From positions 1 to 9,230 of the forward strand of contig JAITOQ010000202.1 in assembly GCA_031289865.1 (NCBI GenBank): a stretch of DNA of 9,230 nucleotides, in the 5' to 3' direction. This DNA comes from Clostridiales bacterium (GTDB lineage Bacteria; Bacillota; Clostridia; Christensenellales; JAISNN01). Below are positions 1 to 6,946 of this stretch, piece by piece. The notes beneath the pieces are model-generated. The model did no database searches and was not told the DNA's origin. It saw nothing but the letters and a program-made list of their open reading frames with translations. The position numbers were made by a program, and so were the translations under genes. How positions within the stretch are numbered: position 1 is the stretch's first letter; each line of letters starts with the position of its first letter.

Positions 1-2162
1 TCAACCGTGCGACGCGGATCAGAGAAGAGGCGACGGCGCGCTTGATCGAACTCAAAAATCAATTAAACGCTTTAGAGCAAGAAAAAGCGAAGTTGATCGG
101 CGACGGCGACATCTATACCGTCTTTACGAGAGAATACGGAAACTACAACCGTTTGGCTCATCAAGTCGGCAAGATAGATACCTACAACGACAATATCAAA
201 CAATTGACCAAGAAAAAACAGATAAATAACGGCGAGATAGAAAAGGACACCTTAGAGCTTGACCGTGCGGAGGCGACAAAGCTAAACGCGGAGCGCAATC
301 TCTATAACGTAAACGCAAAGACGGAGGTCTCACAGCGCGAGCGCGAAAAGGTCGCGAACGCAAACTACTATGTGGGGATATCCAACAGCGTGCGCGTCGG
401 TGAATTTTGTCCCGTATGCGGAAACGTCTTGACGGTGAAACAACCCAAGACCCCGATTTCTATCGTCCCTATGGATATGGAAATAACGAAGCTCCGCGAC
501 GATAGGACAAAAGCCGAGGAAATTCTTGCGAACGTCATCGCGGTTATCGCGGGTCTAAACGCGAACGTACTGCACATGAAACGCTTGAATCAAGATCTCG
601 ACCGCGACGAAAACTTTTATATCGATTGTATCAACGACATTTTAAAGGAAGAAGGATACGAATCCGTTCAGCTCCTCTACGAGGCGTTTTTGCGCCAAAA
701 GGAAAGATACGAGCAGCTCAAAGTGATTTATGACAGAGCGGGCGCGATTTTGGTCGAAACAAACGATTTAAAAGACCGCATACGCGACGCGGAAGCGGAA
801 GCACAAAATGCGGACAGAGAAATCGCTATCTATTCCGAACAGTACAACGAGAGAAAATACGCTATAGCGGGGGTCAGTACGCGGTACGAGCGCGAGTTAG
901 TCCGCTATGCTACCTACAATTCCTTGAGCGAATACGAAGACCCCGCAAAGATACTCGACCGTTTGGAAAAAATGGCGGTAGACCGTGCGGCGGTTCAAAA
1001 AGAATACGAAAAGAAAGCCCAAACCAAAAAAGAATTGGAGAAGTTGGTCACGGAATGCGACAACCTCGAAATCCTCATTCTTTCCAAGTCAAAGCCCGGT
1101 CAGCATTCGGGCGGGGCGGTTTCTTATTCGGAGTTTATTTTGAGCGCGGTCACGGGAAAATACGGCAGCGTGATTACCGACGTCCTCAAGACCGAGGAGA
1201 AGTCCAACGAAAAATGCGTCGAGATCGAAACCTTACAAAAGAAATACACGGCGATTGCGGAGCGTAAAAACGTAAAAGAGGTAGAACTTGCCGGCGTGAC
1301 CTCACAGAGCGCGGCAAATCAAAAACAAATTGAAAATCTCCAAAAGGATTACATCCGACCGATAGACGGCGCGCCGTATACGAGCGCGGAGGAATTAGAG
1401 AGCTATGTTATCGGATATTTTGTCCAAGAGGAGAGCATATCTAAGCTGAACGAATATCGGATAAGGGTGAAAGCATTTTCCGAGGAGCGCGACGAGCTTG
1501 CGTCCGTGATCGACAACACCGAAGAGGAAAAGGGCGACCCGTCCGAACTCGCGAGCGAATACGGCGGACTTGAAAACGAGATTGCAGAGCTTGAAAAGGA
1601 GATCATTCGTATCGATTGCGAAACCGACCGTATCAAACAGCTGACCTTTAACCGTGAATTCGGCGAAGAGGTGGAGACAGTAGAGCGCGAGCTTGAGACC
1701 GCGGAGAAGCTCCAGACGGTTGCGAATACGGGAGTTTACTCCGATTATGTCGCGTCGCTAAATGCGGAAGCGATCCTAAAAGCCGCCGACGCGGACGTCG
1801 CGGCTATCTCAAACGGACGCTACAGCCTAAGCTTTGCGGACGGAATCCGCGTAAAGGACAAGCTATTTGGCGATAAATACCGTACTCTCAATACTCTTGA
1901 CGAGTCGGAACGCTTGACTATCGGTACGGCGATTGCCGCGTCAACCGCAAGATTGATAGGTAAAAACGCGACCGAAATCCTCTTTATCGACGGATTTGAA
2001 TTTGCCGCGGACGCTTATTCCGCGGAGATTAAAAAGATAACGAAGAAGATCGGAGAAAGCTACGCTTACACCGTCGTACTGCTAAAAGACGAATTGGAAG
2101 AATCAAAGAACGTCGTGAGAGTAGTGGCGAGCGAGAGCGGAGAAAGCACTTTAGTAAGTTGA
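1..2162 (+). CDS. SbcC/Rad50-like coiled-coil ATPase, 5' end missing
   Basis: The frame is open from the first bases of the window (read in frame from base 3), so the TTG at 42 is internal and the N-terminal ATPase head lies upstream. What is visible is a long charged, Glu/Lys/Arg-rich coiled coil, a CPVCG zinc hook encoded at 408-422, a second and longer coiled coil, and a C-terminal head. Rad50/SbcC proteins dimerise through such a hook and, with an SbcD/Mre11 nuclease, process DNA ends and hairpins. The C-terminal head is odd. The expected LSGGE signature reads LDESER (1896-1913), and the Walker B stretch reads LFIDGFEF (1980-2003), keeping the Asp but without the catalytic Glu that normally follows. 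The usual switch His near the end is not evident. The stop codon lies in the first heptad of repeat element 1. The family assignment is good, but orthology to sbcC is uncertain because of these motifs; a divergent SMC-like protein is the alternative. Confidence 0.72.
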   Translation, partial: NRATRIREEATARLIELKNQLNALEQEKAKLIGDGDIYTVFTREYGNYNRLAHQVGKIDTYNDNIKQLTKKKQINNGEIEKDTLELDRAEATKLNAERNLYNVNAKTEVSQREREKVANANYYVGISNSVRVGEFCPVCGNVLTVKQPKTPISIVPMDMEITKLRDDRTKAEEILANVIAVIAGLNANVLHMKRLNQDLDRDENFYIDCINDILKEEGYESVQLLYEAFLRQKERYEQLKVIYDRAGAILVETNDLKDRIRDAEAEAQNADREIAIYSEQYNERKYAIAGVSTRYERELVRYATYNSLSEYEDPAKILDRLEKMAVDRAAVQKEYEKKAQTKKELEKLVTECDNLEILILSKSKPGQHSGGAVSYSEFILSAVTGKYGSVITDVLKTEEKSNEKCVEIETLQKKYTAIAERKNVKEVELAGVTSQSAANQKQIENLQKDYIRPIDGAPYTSAEELESYVIGYFVQEESISKLNEYRIRVKAFSEERDELASVIDNTEEEKGDPSELASEYGGLENEIAELEKEIIRIDCETDRIKQLTFNREFGEEVETVERELETAEKLQTVANTGVYSDYVASLNAEAILKAADADVAAISNGRYSLSFADGIRVKDKLFGDKYRTLNTLDESERLTIGTAIAASTARLIGKNATEILFIDGFEFAADAYSAEIKKITKKIGESYAYTVVLLKDELEESKNVVRVVASESGESTLVS

Positions 2163-2375
2163 AAACGGAAAGTTGAAAATTGAAAGTTAAGGTGTCGCTT
2201 CGCTCGGAAAGAAGTAGGTAATCCTCTTGTAGGGGACGATGCCCTCATCGTCCCGTATCCTTATAAAGAAGTCTGTGTAATATCAGATTGTGGGACGATG
2301 ATGGCGTCGTCCCCTACAAAAAGACACTTGCTTAAAATCCTCGCTTTTCAACTTTCAATTCTCAATTTTCAACTT
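2158..2375. repeat. Element 1: nested inverted repeat bounded by heptad arrays
   Basis: The left array has four 7-base units: GTTGAAA (2158), ACGGAAA (2165), GTTGAAA (2172) and ATTGAAA (2179), followed by the boundary GTTAAGG. The right array is inverted: TTTCAAC (2346), TTTCAAT (2353), TCTCAAT (2360) and TTTCAAC (2367), preceded by AATCCTCGC. Between them sits a second inverted repeat (2228-2318). The right end, from TAAAATCC at 2333 onward, is almost identical to the right end of element 3 over about 26 bases. The first unit overlaps the end of the SbcC-like gene and provides its TGA. No reading frame of note lies inside, so it is a non-coding element. Mobility is inferred from recurrence only; no clear target duplication was found. 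Confidence 0.8.
2228..2318. repeat. Inner inverted repeat made of two small hairpins
   Basis: The 27-base arms at 2228-2254 and 2292-2318 match each other in inverted orientation at 25 positions. Each arm is also a palindrome by itself. The left one is GGGACGATG and CATCGTCCC around a 4-base loop. The right one is GGGACGATG and CGTCGTCCC around ATGG, with one T-G pair that is tolerated in + strand RNA. The region could form one long stem or two separate hairpins. No T-run follows either hairpin, so it does not look like an intrinsic terminator. Confidence 0.85.
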
Positions 2376-2384
2376 CAAAAATCG

Positions 2385-2402
2385 GCGGGCATAAATGTCC
2401 GC
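2385..2402 (+). other. Short hairpin in the leader of the membrane protein gene
   Basis: GCGGGCAT and ATGTCCGC pair across an AA centre, with one G-T wobble. The hairpin lies just outside element 1 and ends 23 bases before the ATG at 2426. It is followed by GAAAAATTATAC rather than a T-run, so a terminator is unlikely. A role in the leader RNA is possible but not shown. Confidence 0.4.
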
Positions 2403-2425
2403 TGAAAAATTATACGGGTATTATT

Positions 2426-3682
2426 ATGGCTAAACACAAGTATCAAAACAAAAGAGCAAACGACGCGGAGCCTATTACGAAAGAAAGCGCGGCGGTTTCC
2501 GTCGAGCCGATTTTGAGTGCGGCGGAGGGCGGCGAGAGCACGGAGTTTAGTGCGGCGACCGACACGGGGAGTAGGCTTCGCTATGACGAGTCGGGCAGAA
2601 TCCCGATTATCGACAATGCGCGGGGGATAATGCTTATCCTATTGATGGTGTTCGGGTTGGGGCTTGCGAGCGGATATTTGCCCGCCTTTTGGAATTCGCA
2701 CAGCCTTACTCCGGGGCTTTTATTTTGTGACCTATTCACGCCCGCTATCCTTTTTACATTGGGGCTGACTTTGGAGCTTTCGTTTAAAAAGCGTGCAAAG
2801 ACCCACGGCAAAAAATCGGCGCGGGCGCATCTTTTAAAGCGGGGCGCGGCGTTTGTCGCGTTTGAAGTTATCGTCAACGAGATTTATTTGCTGGCGAGCG
2901 GGAATTATACCGCCGCGCTTGGGTTTCCGACATGGGGACTTTATTCCTCTCTCGGTATGGGAATGATTGCGGCGGCGTTGTTTTTGCATTTAAAGCCGAA
3001 GTACAGACTTATTGCGATCGGCGCACTTGCGGTCATTCCGTATTTAGCCGAAATGATTTTCCCCGAATTGATACGGTATCTCTACGCGGGCGTAACCGTT
3101 ATCGTACCGTCGTGGGGGCGGTTGGATTCCTTTTTCAGTTTCGGCGCGATAATTTTGGCGTACAGTATGCTGACCGAATTGATCTTTAAAAACTTTAAAA
3201 GATATGTCAAGGTCTATCTCATCATTTTTGCGCTTGCGGTACTCTGCGTCTTGATGACGTATGTCATTCAGCCGTTTGTATCGCCCGCCGAGGGGACGAG
3301 CGCGAGTGAGGTGCCGGCATATGTCGCTCAATATCTAAAAAATCCGTTTGTGATAAATCTCCCGACCTTTTCGATAGGGTATATTATCGTCGCGGTCGCG
3401 TTCGGCGGCGCGTGTATTTTTATCATGTACGGGTTGCATAACGTCACACAAAAGGATATTCCGTTCATTGCGTCTCTCGGAAAAAACACCTTTCTTGTCT
3501 ATGTGTTCTTTTCGATAATGCTCAATATAAATTTTAGAATTCAGCAGTACTATAGCAGCGAGGGACTGAATTCTTTGAGCAAGTCCTTGACCGTCTCGAT
3601 AGCTATTATGGTTGCATCGACGGCGTTTATTTGTCTGCTGACATGGTTTTTGGATAAAAGAAAATGGTATGTGCGGCTTTGA
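2426..3682 (+). CDS. Polytopic membrane protein, acetyltransferase-like (HGSNAT/DUF1624-type)
   Basis: This 418-residue protein has a hydrophilic N-terminal tail of about 60 residues and then about ten hydrophobic segments (roughly 67-84, 97-118, 139-158, 170-188, 194-211, 234-254, 261-281, 313-336, 345-370 and 387-408). The first segment follows IIDNARGIMLILLMV, which resembles the IDALRG-LLMV opening of heparan-alpha-glucosaminide N-acetyltransferase and related membrane acyltransferases. In those enzymes a His commonly follows this motif; here FGLGL follows, so catalysis of that kind is uncertain. The C-terminus is short and basic (DKRKWYVRL). The start has only a weak upstream signal (ACGGG), but it is the first ATG of the frame and the residues after it read well. 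The gene stands alone between repeat elements 1 and 2. The fold is credible; no substrate can be named. Confidence 0.6.
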   Translation: MAKHKYQNKRANDAEPITKESAAVSVEPILSAAEGGESTEFSAATDTGSRLRYDESGRIPIIDNARGIMLILLMVFGLGLASGYLPAFWNSHSLTPGLLFCDLFTPAILFTLGLTLELSFKKRAKTHGKKSARAHLLKRGAAFVAFEVIVNEIYLLASGNYTAALGFPTWGLYSSLGMGMIAAALFLHLKPKYRLIAIGALAVIPYLAEMIFPELIRYLYAGVTVIVPSWGRLDSFFSFGAIILAYSMLTELIFKNFKRYVKVYLIIFALAVLCVLMTYVIQPFVSPAEGTSASEVPAYVAQYLKNPFVINLPTFSIGYIIVAVAFGGACIFIMYGLHNVTQKDIPFIASLGKNTFLVYVFFSIMLNINFRIQQYYSSEGLNSLSKSLTVSIAIMVASTAFICLLTWFLDKRKWYVRL

Positions 3683-3695
3683 TCACACAAAAAGC

Positions 3696-3827
3696 GTAAT
3701 TCCGAGCTTGTGAAGAATCTAAAACTTTATTTAATGCAGAATGCAAAATGCAGAATGCAGAATTGCGGATAATTAGAGATGTGATTCGGAGAAATCGTTT
3801 TAGATTCTTCGCTCCGCTCAGAATGAC
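3696..3827. repeat. Inverted repeat interleaved with element 2
   Basis: GAAGAATCTAAAAC at 3712-3725 is the exact reverse complement of 3797-3810. The similarity extends imperfectly outward to 3696 and 3827: the right copy continues into GCTCCGCTCAGAATGAC and the left copy is a diverged version of it. The CTCAGAATGAC portion recurs as the hairpin arm of element 3 (8265-8275). The left copy lies outside the left heptad array and the right copy lies inside the element, so the two inverted repeats cross rather than nest. Confidence 0.75.
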
Positions 3828-3911
3828 ACATGCTTTTCATTCCGCATAACACCTACTTTAATCCGCGATTCTGCATTCTGCATTCTGCATTTTGCATTCT
3901 GCATTCTGCAT
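3734..3911. repeat. Element 2: heptad-bounded inverted repeat upstream of nadK
   Basis: The left array is ATGCAGA, ATGCAAA, ATGCAGA, ATGCAGA (3734-3761), followed by ATTGCGGAT. The right array is the inverse form, six units of ATTCTGC type from 3868 to 3909, with ATTTTGC as the fourth unit, preceded by ATCCGCG. The variant unit is present in both arms, so the arms share ancestry, but the right arm has two more copies. The heptad differs from that of elements 1 and 3, while the boundary facing the centre (GCGGAT) matches theirs. The element fills most of the gap between the membrane protein gene and nadK. Confidence 0.82.
3834..3862 (+). promoter_or_regulatory. Possible promoter for nadK inside element 2
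   Basis: TTTTCA (3834-3839) and TTTAAT (3857-3862) are separated by 17 bases and match the sigma-70 type consensus at 4 and 5 of 6 positions. They lie about 70 bases upstream of nadK, with the right heptad array in the predicted leader. The -10-like hexamer sits at the same place relative to the element boundary as the much better TATAAT of element 3. This is a sequence match only. Confidence 0.35.
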
Positions 3912-3917
3912 AAAAAA

Positions 3918-3922
3918 AAGGA
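3918..3922 (+). promoter_or_regulatory. Ribosome binding site that fixes the nadK start
   Basis: AAGGA stands 8 bases before the ATG at 3931. The frame is open further upstream, to a TTG at 3892, but those codons lie in the heptad array and encode no family-like sequence. The ATG at 3931 is therefore preferred. Confidence 0.75.
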
Positions 3923-3930
3923 ACGGCTCT

Positions 3931-4749
3931 ATGGTAATAGGAATTTATTCAAACATAAAAAAAGACGTCGGATTAAAGGTGTCAAAGCGTTTTGCCGCGC
4001 TTTTGCAAAAAGACGGGATCGAGTATTTTACCGCGGATTCGAGCGTAGAGCTTGGCGGCGCGGCGGCGACCAAAGAGAATTTGTCCAAAAAGACCGATCT
4101 AATCGTCGCGTTCGGCGGTGACGGTACGCTTATAAGCGTGGCAAAGCATGCCGCCCGCGAGGGGACGCCTATCGTGGGCGTCAATATGGGCAACCTCGGT
4201 TTTTTGACCGAAACCGACGAAAACGGCTTGGAAGTTCTCTTAAAAGCCCTCAAGGCGGGAGCGTATCAGATAGAAACGCGTGCGTTGATAGAAGCGGAAG
4301 CGGGAGGCGTCAAGCACCTTGCCTTAAACGAGATTGTCGTCAAGGAGCGCGAGGGGCGAATGGCTTACGTCAGATTGTCGGTGGACGGTTCGGTTTTGGA
4401 CGAATATTACGCGGACGGGGTTTTGGTCAGTACTCCGACGGGTTCGACGGCATACTCGCTTGCGGCGGGAGGTCCGATCTTAGCTCCCGACGTAAAAGCC
4501 TTTATCATCAATCCGCTCAATCCGCATTCCCTCCATTGCCGTCCCTTTGTCGTCGGCGACAACCATACGGTGAGGGTGGAGAGCCTAAAAAAAGAGTATT
4601 ATCTTAAAATATCGGTGGACGGAAAGGCAAAAGCCGAACTCGAACCCGACGAGATTTTGACGATTAAAAGGTCGTCGGTCACGGCGAAATTTATCAGACT
4701 GAAAACCTATGATTTTTATGACACGGTGTTAAAAAAATTCAACAAATAA
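3931..4749 (+). CDS. nadK: NAD kinase
   Basis: NAD kinase phosphorylates NAD to NADP in the cytoplasm, using ATP or polyphosphate. The 272-residue product has the usual length for the small bacterial form. The family marks are present in order: GGDGT at residues 62-66 (phosphate donor site and catalytic Asp), NMGNLGF at 85-91, and TPTGSTAYS at 168-176 followed by AAGGPI, which forms the NAD-binding part of the C-terminal beta domain. No key residue appears to be missing. The gene is the first of a closely spaced group with argR and recN, an arrangement common in Firmicutes, and argR begins 13 bases after its stop. The hemolysin-like tlyA gene that often precedes nadK is not present here; repeat element 2 lies upstream instead and may carry its promoter. 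Confidence 0.95.
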   Translation: MVIGIYSNIKKDVGLKVSKRFAALLQKDGIEYFTADSSVELGGAAATKENLSKKTDLIVAFGGDGTLISVAKHAAREGTPIVGVNMGNLGFLTETDENGLEVLLKALKAGAYQIETRALIEAEAGGVKHLALNEIVVKEREGRMAYVRLSVDGSVLDEYYADGVLVSTPTGSTAYSLAAGGPILAPDVKAFIINPLNPHSLHCRPFVVGDNHTVRVESLKKEYYLKISVDGKAKAELEPDEILTIKRSSVTAKFIRLKTYDFYDTVLKKFNK

Positions 4750-4762
4750 AAAAGTGAGTATT

Positions 4763-5212
4763 ATGCCAAAATCAAAAAGACAAGCAAAGATATTAGAATT
4801 GATATCCAACGGAGCGGTAGAAACGCAAGACGAATTGACCGCGCTTTTATGCACGGCGGGTTTTGACGTGACGCAAGCGACGGTTTCACGCGACATAAAG
4901 GAGCTTGGACTCGTAAAGACCGCGTCTGACGGCGGTGCGTACAAGTATTTTCAGAGCATACAGACCCCGAAGCTCTCTTCGCGCCGTATAGATCTCTTTA
5001 AAGGGGCGGTGGTGAGCGTCGATTCTGCGGAAAACATAATCGTCATCAAGACCATCAGCGGTTCGGCAAGCTCAGCCGCCGCGCTTGTCGATACCTTAAA
5101 AGAACCCGCTATCCTCGGTACGGTCGCGGGGGACGACACGATTTTTGTCGTGGTCAAGGACAAGTCAAAGGTCGATCACGTCATAGAACGCTTTAATTCG
5201 TATATAAATTAG
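4763..5212 (+). CDS. argR: Arginine repressor
   Basis: ArgR is a hexameric DNA-binding protein that represses arginine biosynthesis and controls catabolism with arginine as co-repressor. The 149-residue product shows the N-terminal winged helix-turn-helix with the family motif VTQATVSRDIKELGLVK (residues 36-52, SRD at 42-44). It also has the C-terminal oligomerisation and arginine-binding domain with GTVAGDDTIFV (119-129), where the paired Asp residues contact arginine. The start is taken as the ATG at 4763, with GTGA 5 bases upstream as a weak ribosome signal; the in-frame GTG at 4754 has no such signal before it. The gene is closely coupled to nadK and to recN, whose ribosome binding site overlaps the argR stop. 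No convincing ARG box was seen upstream of the operon, so autoregulation is not supported by the sequence. Confidence 0.95.
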   Translation: MPKSKRQAKILELISNGAVETQDELTALLCTAGFDVTQATVSRDIKELGLVKTASDGGAYKYFQSIQTPKLSSRRIDLFKGAVVSVDSAENIIVIKTISGSASSAAALVDTLKEPAILGTVAGDDTIFVVVKDKSKVDHVIERFNSYIN

Positions 5213-5222
5213 GATTTATACT

Positions 5223-6914
5223 ATGCTATACTCGTTACATATTCAAAATATTGCGCTCATAAAAGATTTGACCGTCGAGTTTTCCGCGGGACTAAACGTC
5301 CTTAGCGGCGAAACGGGCGCGGGCAAATCCATTCTCATCGATTCTATCGCCTTTATCCTCGGAGGACGTTCGGACAAGACGTTGATACGTTACGGCGAAA
5401 CGCAAGCCTCCGTAGAGGCGGCGTTTGGCATAGAAGGGAACGAGGGAGTGAGGACGTTTTTTGAGGAATACGGCATCGAGGGGGACGAGAGCGAGATTTT
5501 GCTTCGCCGCGTCATGACCGCGGACAACCGCAACGAATGCAGAATAAACGGACGCCTTGTCACCCTTGCCGCGCTCAAAAATCTTGCGTCGCTCCTTGCG
5601 GACATTTATGGACAAAACGAACACCAATCCATCTTAAAGCCCTCAAGACATATAGTCGTGACGGACGGGTTAAACGCGGATATCCTCACCCTCAAAAACG
5701 GGGTAAAAGCCCTTTATGAGGCTTATAAGGGCGTCACGGAGCGTTTAGACGCTTTCGGGGACGCGCAATACCGCGAACAACGCTTAGATATTTTGGAATT
5801 TCAAATCGACGAGATAAACCGCGCCGCGATAAAAGACGGCGAAGAGGAGCGGCTTCGCGAGGAGCGTGCGCGCATTCATAACGTCGGAAAATTGACCTCC
5901 GCGCTGTCGGAGGCTTACGACGCGTTGGACGGAGACGAGATAGGCGCGTCGTCGCTTGTAGCCTCCGCGCTGGCGAGTGTGCTCTCTATTGCGGAGTATG
6001 ACAAGGACGTATCCGAGCTTTCGGAGCGGCTGTCCGACGTGAAGTCCGTACTAAAGGATATCGTTTGTGATACAAAGGCGTGCCTTGAGGGGCTAAACTA
6101 CGACGAGCGGTACGCCGACGGGGTCGAGAGCCGTTTGGACGAAATAAAACTCGTCAAAAAGAAGTACGGACAGACGTTAGAGGCGGTTCGGGCGTATTTT
6201 GAAAAAATCAATGCGGAATACGACGGTTTAAAGGACAGCGAAAACATTTTAAGTAAATTGCGTAAAGAAAAGGAAGAGCTGTTTTTGAAATATGCGGAGG
6301 CGGCGAACAGACTTTCCGCGTTCCGTAAAAAGACCGCCGAAAAATTTGAAAAGGACATTCGGCGCGAGTTAAACGACCTAAGTATGGCGGGGACGAGCTT
6401 CCGCGTCGAGTTTTTTGAGGTCGATATCGAAAAAAACATGCGGCAAGACGGCTATGATAGGATAGAGTTTCTCATTTCGCCTAACGAGGGCGAACCGCTA
6501 AGACCTCTTGCAAAGATTATTTCGGGCGGGGAAATGTCTCGCTTTATGCTTGCGCTCAAAAGTATCATTTCCGACGCGGACAATATCGACACGATGATTT
6601 TTGACGAGATAGATACGGGTATCAGCGGCAAGGTCGCGGAGGTAGTCGCGCAAAAGCTATCCCTCATTGCGCAAAAGCGGCAGGTTTTAGCGGTGACGCA
6701 TCTCCCTCAGCTTGCATCGTACGCCGACAGACATTTTTTGATAAGCAAGCGGTCGGCAGAGGGAAAGACCTTGACGAGTATCGCGTTGCTTGACGAAAAC
6801 GATACGGTAGCCGAGCTTGCAAGATTATCGGGCGGTTCGGATACCGCTCTCGCTATCCCTCATGCAAAAAACATAAAGGAAAAAGCCGAACTGTTTAAAA
6901 AGAATAGGAAATAA
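5223..6914 (+). CDS. recN: DNA repair protein RecN
   Basis: RecN is a cytoplasmic SMC-like ATPase recruited early to double-strand breaks, where it holds broken DNA ends and helps RecA-dependent repair. The product is 563 residues, the normal length. It contains Walker A GETGAGKS (29-36), a central coiled coil including the family stretch LEFQIDEINRAAI, the ABC signature SGGE (434-437), Walker B with MIFDEIDTGISG (catalytic D461 and E462), and the H-loop VTHLPQLA. All ATPase residues look intact, in contrast to the SbcC-like protein at the start of the window. AGGA at 5211-5214 overlaps the argR stop codon and lies 8 bases before the ATG, which suggests coupled translation. No LexA-type operator was recognised directly upstream; expression probably depends on the operon promoter. 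Confidence 0.96.
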   Translation: MLYSLHIQNIALIKDLTVEFSAGLNVLSGETGAGKSILIDSIAFILGGRSDKTLIRYGETQASVEAAFGIEGNEGVRTFFEEYGIEGDESEILLRRVMTADNRNECRINGRLVTLAALKNLASLLADIYGQNEHQSILKPSRHIVVTDGLNADILTLKNGVKALYEAYKGVTERLDAFGDAQYREQRLDILEFQIDEINRAAIKDGEEERLREERARIHNVGKLTSALSEAYDALDGDEIGASSLVASALASVLSIAEYDKDVSELSERLSDVKSVLKDIVCDTKACLEGLNYDERYADGVESRLDEIKLVKKKYGQTLEAVRAYFEKINAEYDGLKDSENILSKLRKEKEELFLKYAEAANRLSAFRKKTAEKFEKDIRRELNDLSMAGTSFRVEFFEVDIEKNMRQDGYDRIEFLISPNEGEPLRPLAKIISGGEMSRFMLALKSIISDADNIDTMIFDEIDTGISGKVAEVVAQKLSLIAQKRQVLAVTHLPQLASYADRHFLISKRSAEGKTLTSIALLDENDTVAELARLSGGSDTALAIPHAKNIKEKAELFKKNRK

Positions 6915-6946
6915 AAAGAAAGATTTCGGACAAAAAAGGAGTCAGT

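Noticed and set aside
2385..2402. Hairpin before the membrane protein gene as a riboswitch
   Set aside because: It is a single short stem with a tiny loop and there is no larger conserved fold around it.
3734..3911. Short regular repeats as a possible CRISPR array
   Set aside because: The units are 7 bases long, contiguous and without spacers, and the two arrays are inverted relative to each other. No cas genes are present.
3892..3930. Upstream TTG start for nadK
   Set aside because: The added 13 codons lie in the heptad array and A-run, have no ribosome site before them, and precede a well-placed AAGGA with ATG at 3931.
5292..5627. Open frame of 111 codons on the - strand over the recN Walker A region
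   Set aside because: It lies fully within the conserved N-terminal part of recN and has no credible protein features.
6098..6439. Open frame of 113 codons on the - strand inside recN, and similar ones inside other genes
   Set aside because: They are opposite well-conserved genes, show no family motifs, and have low-complexity Ser/Phe-rich products expected from reverse reading of such codons.
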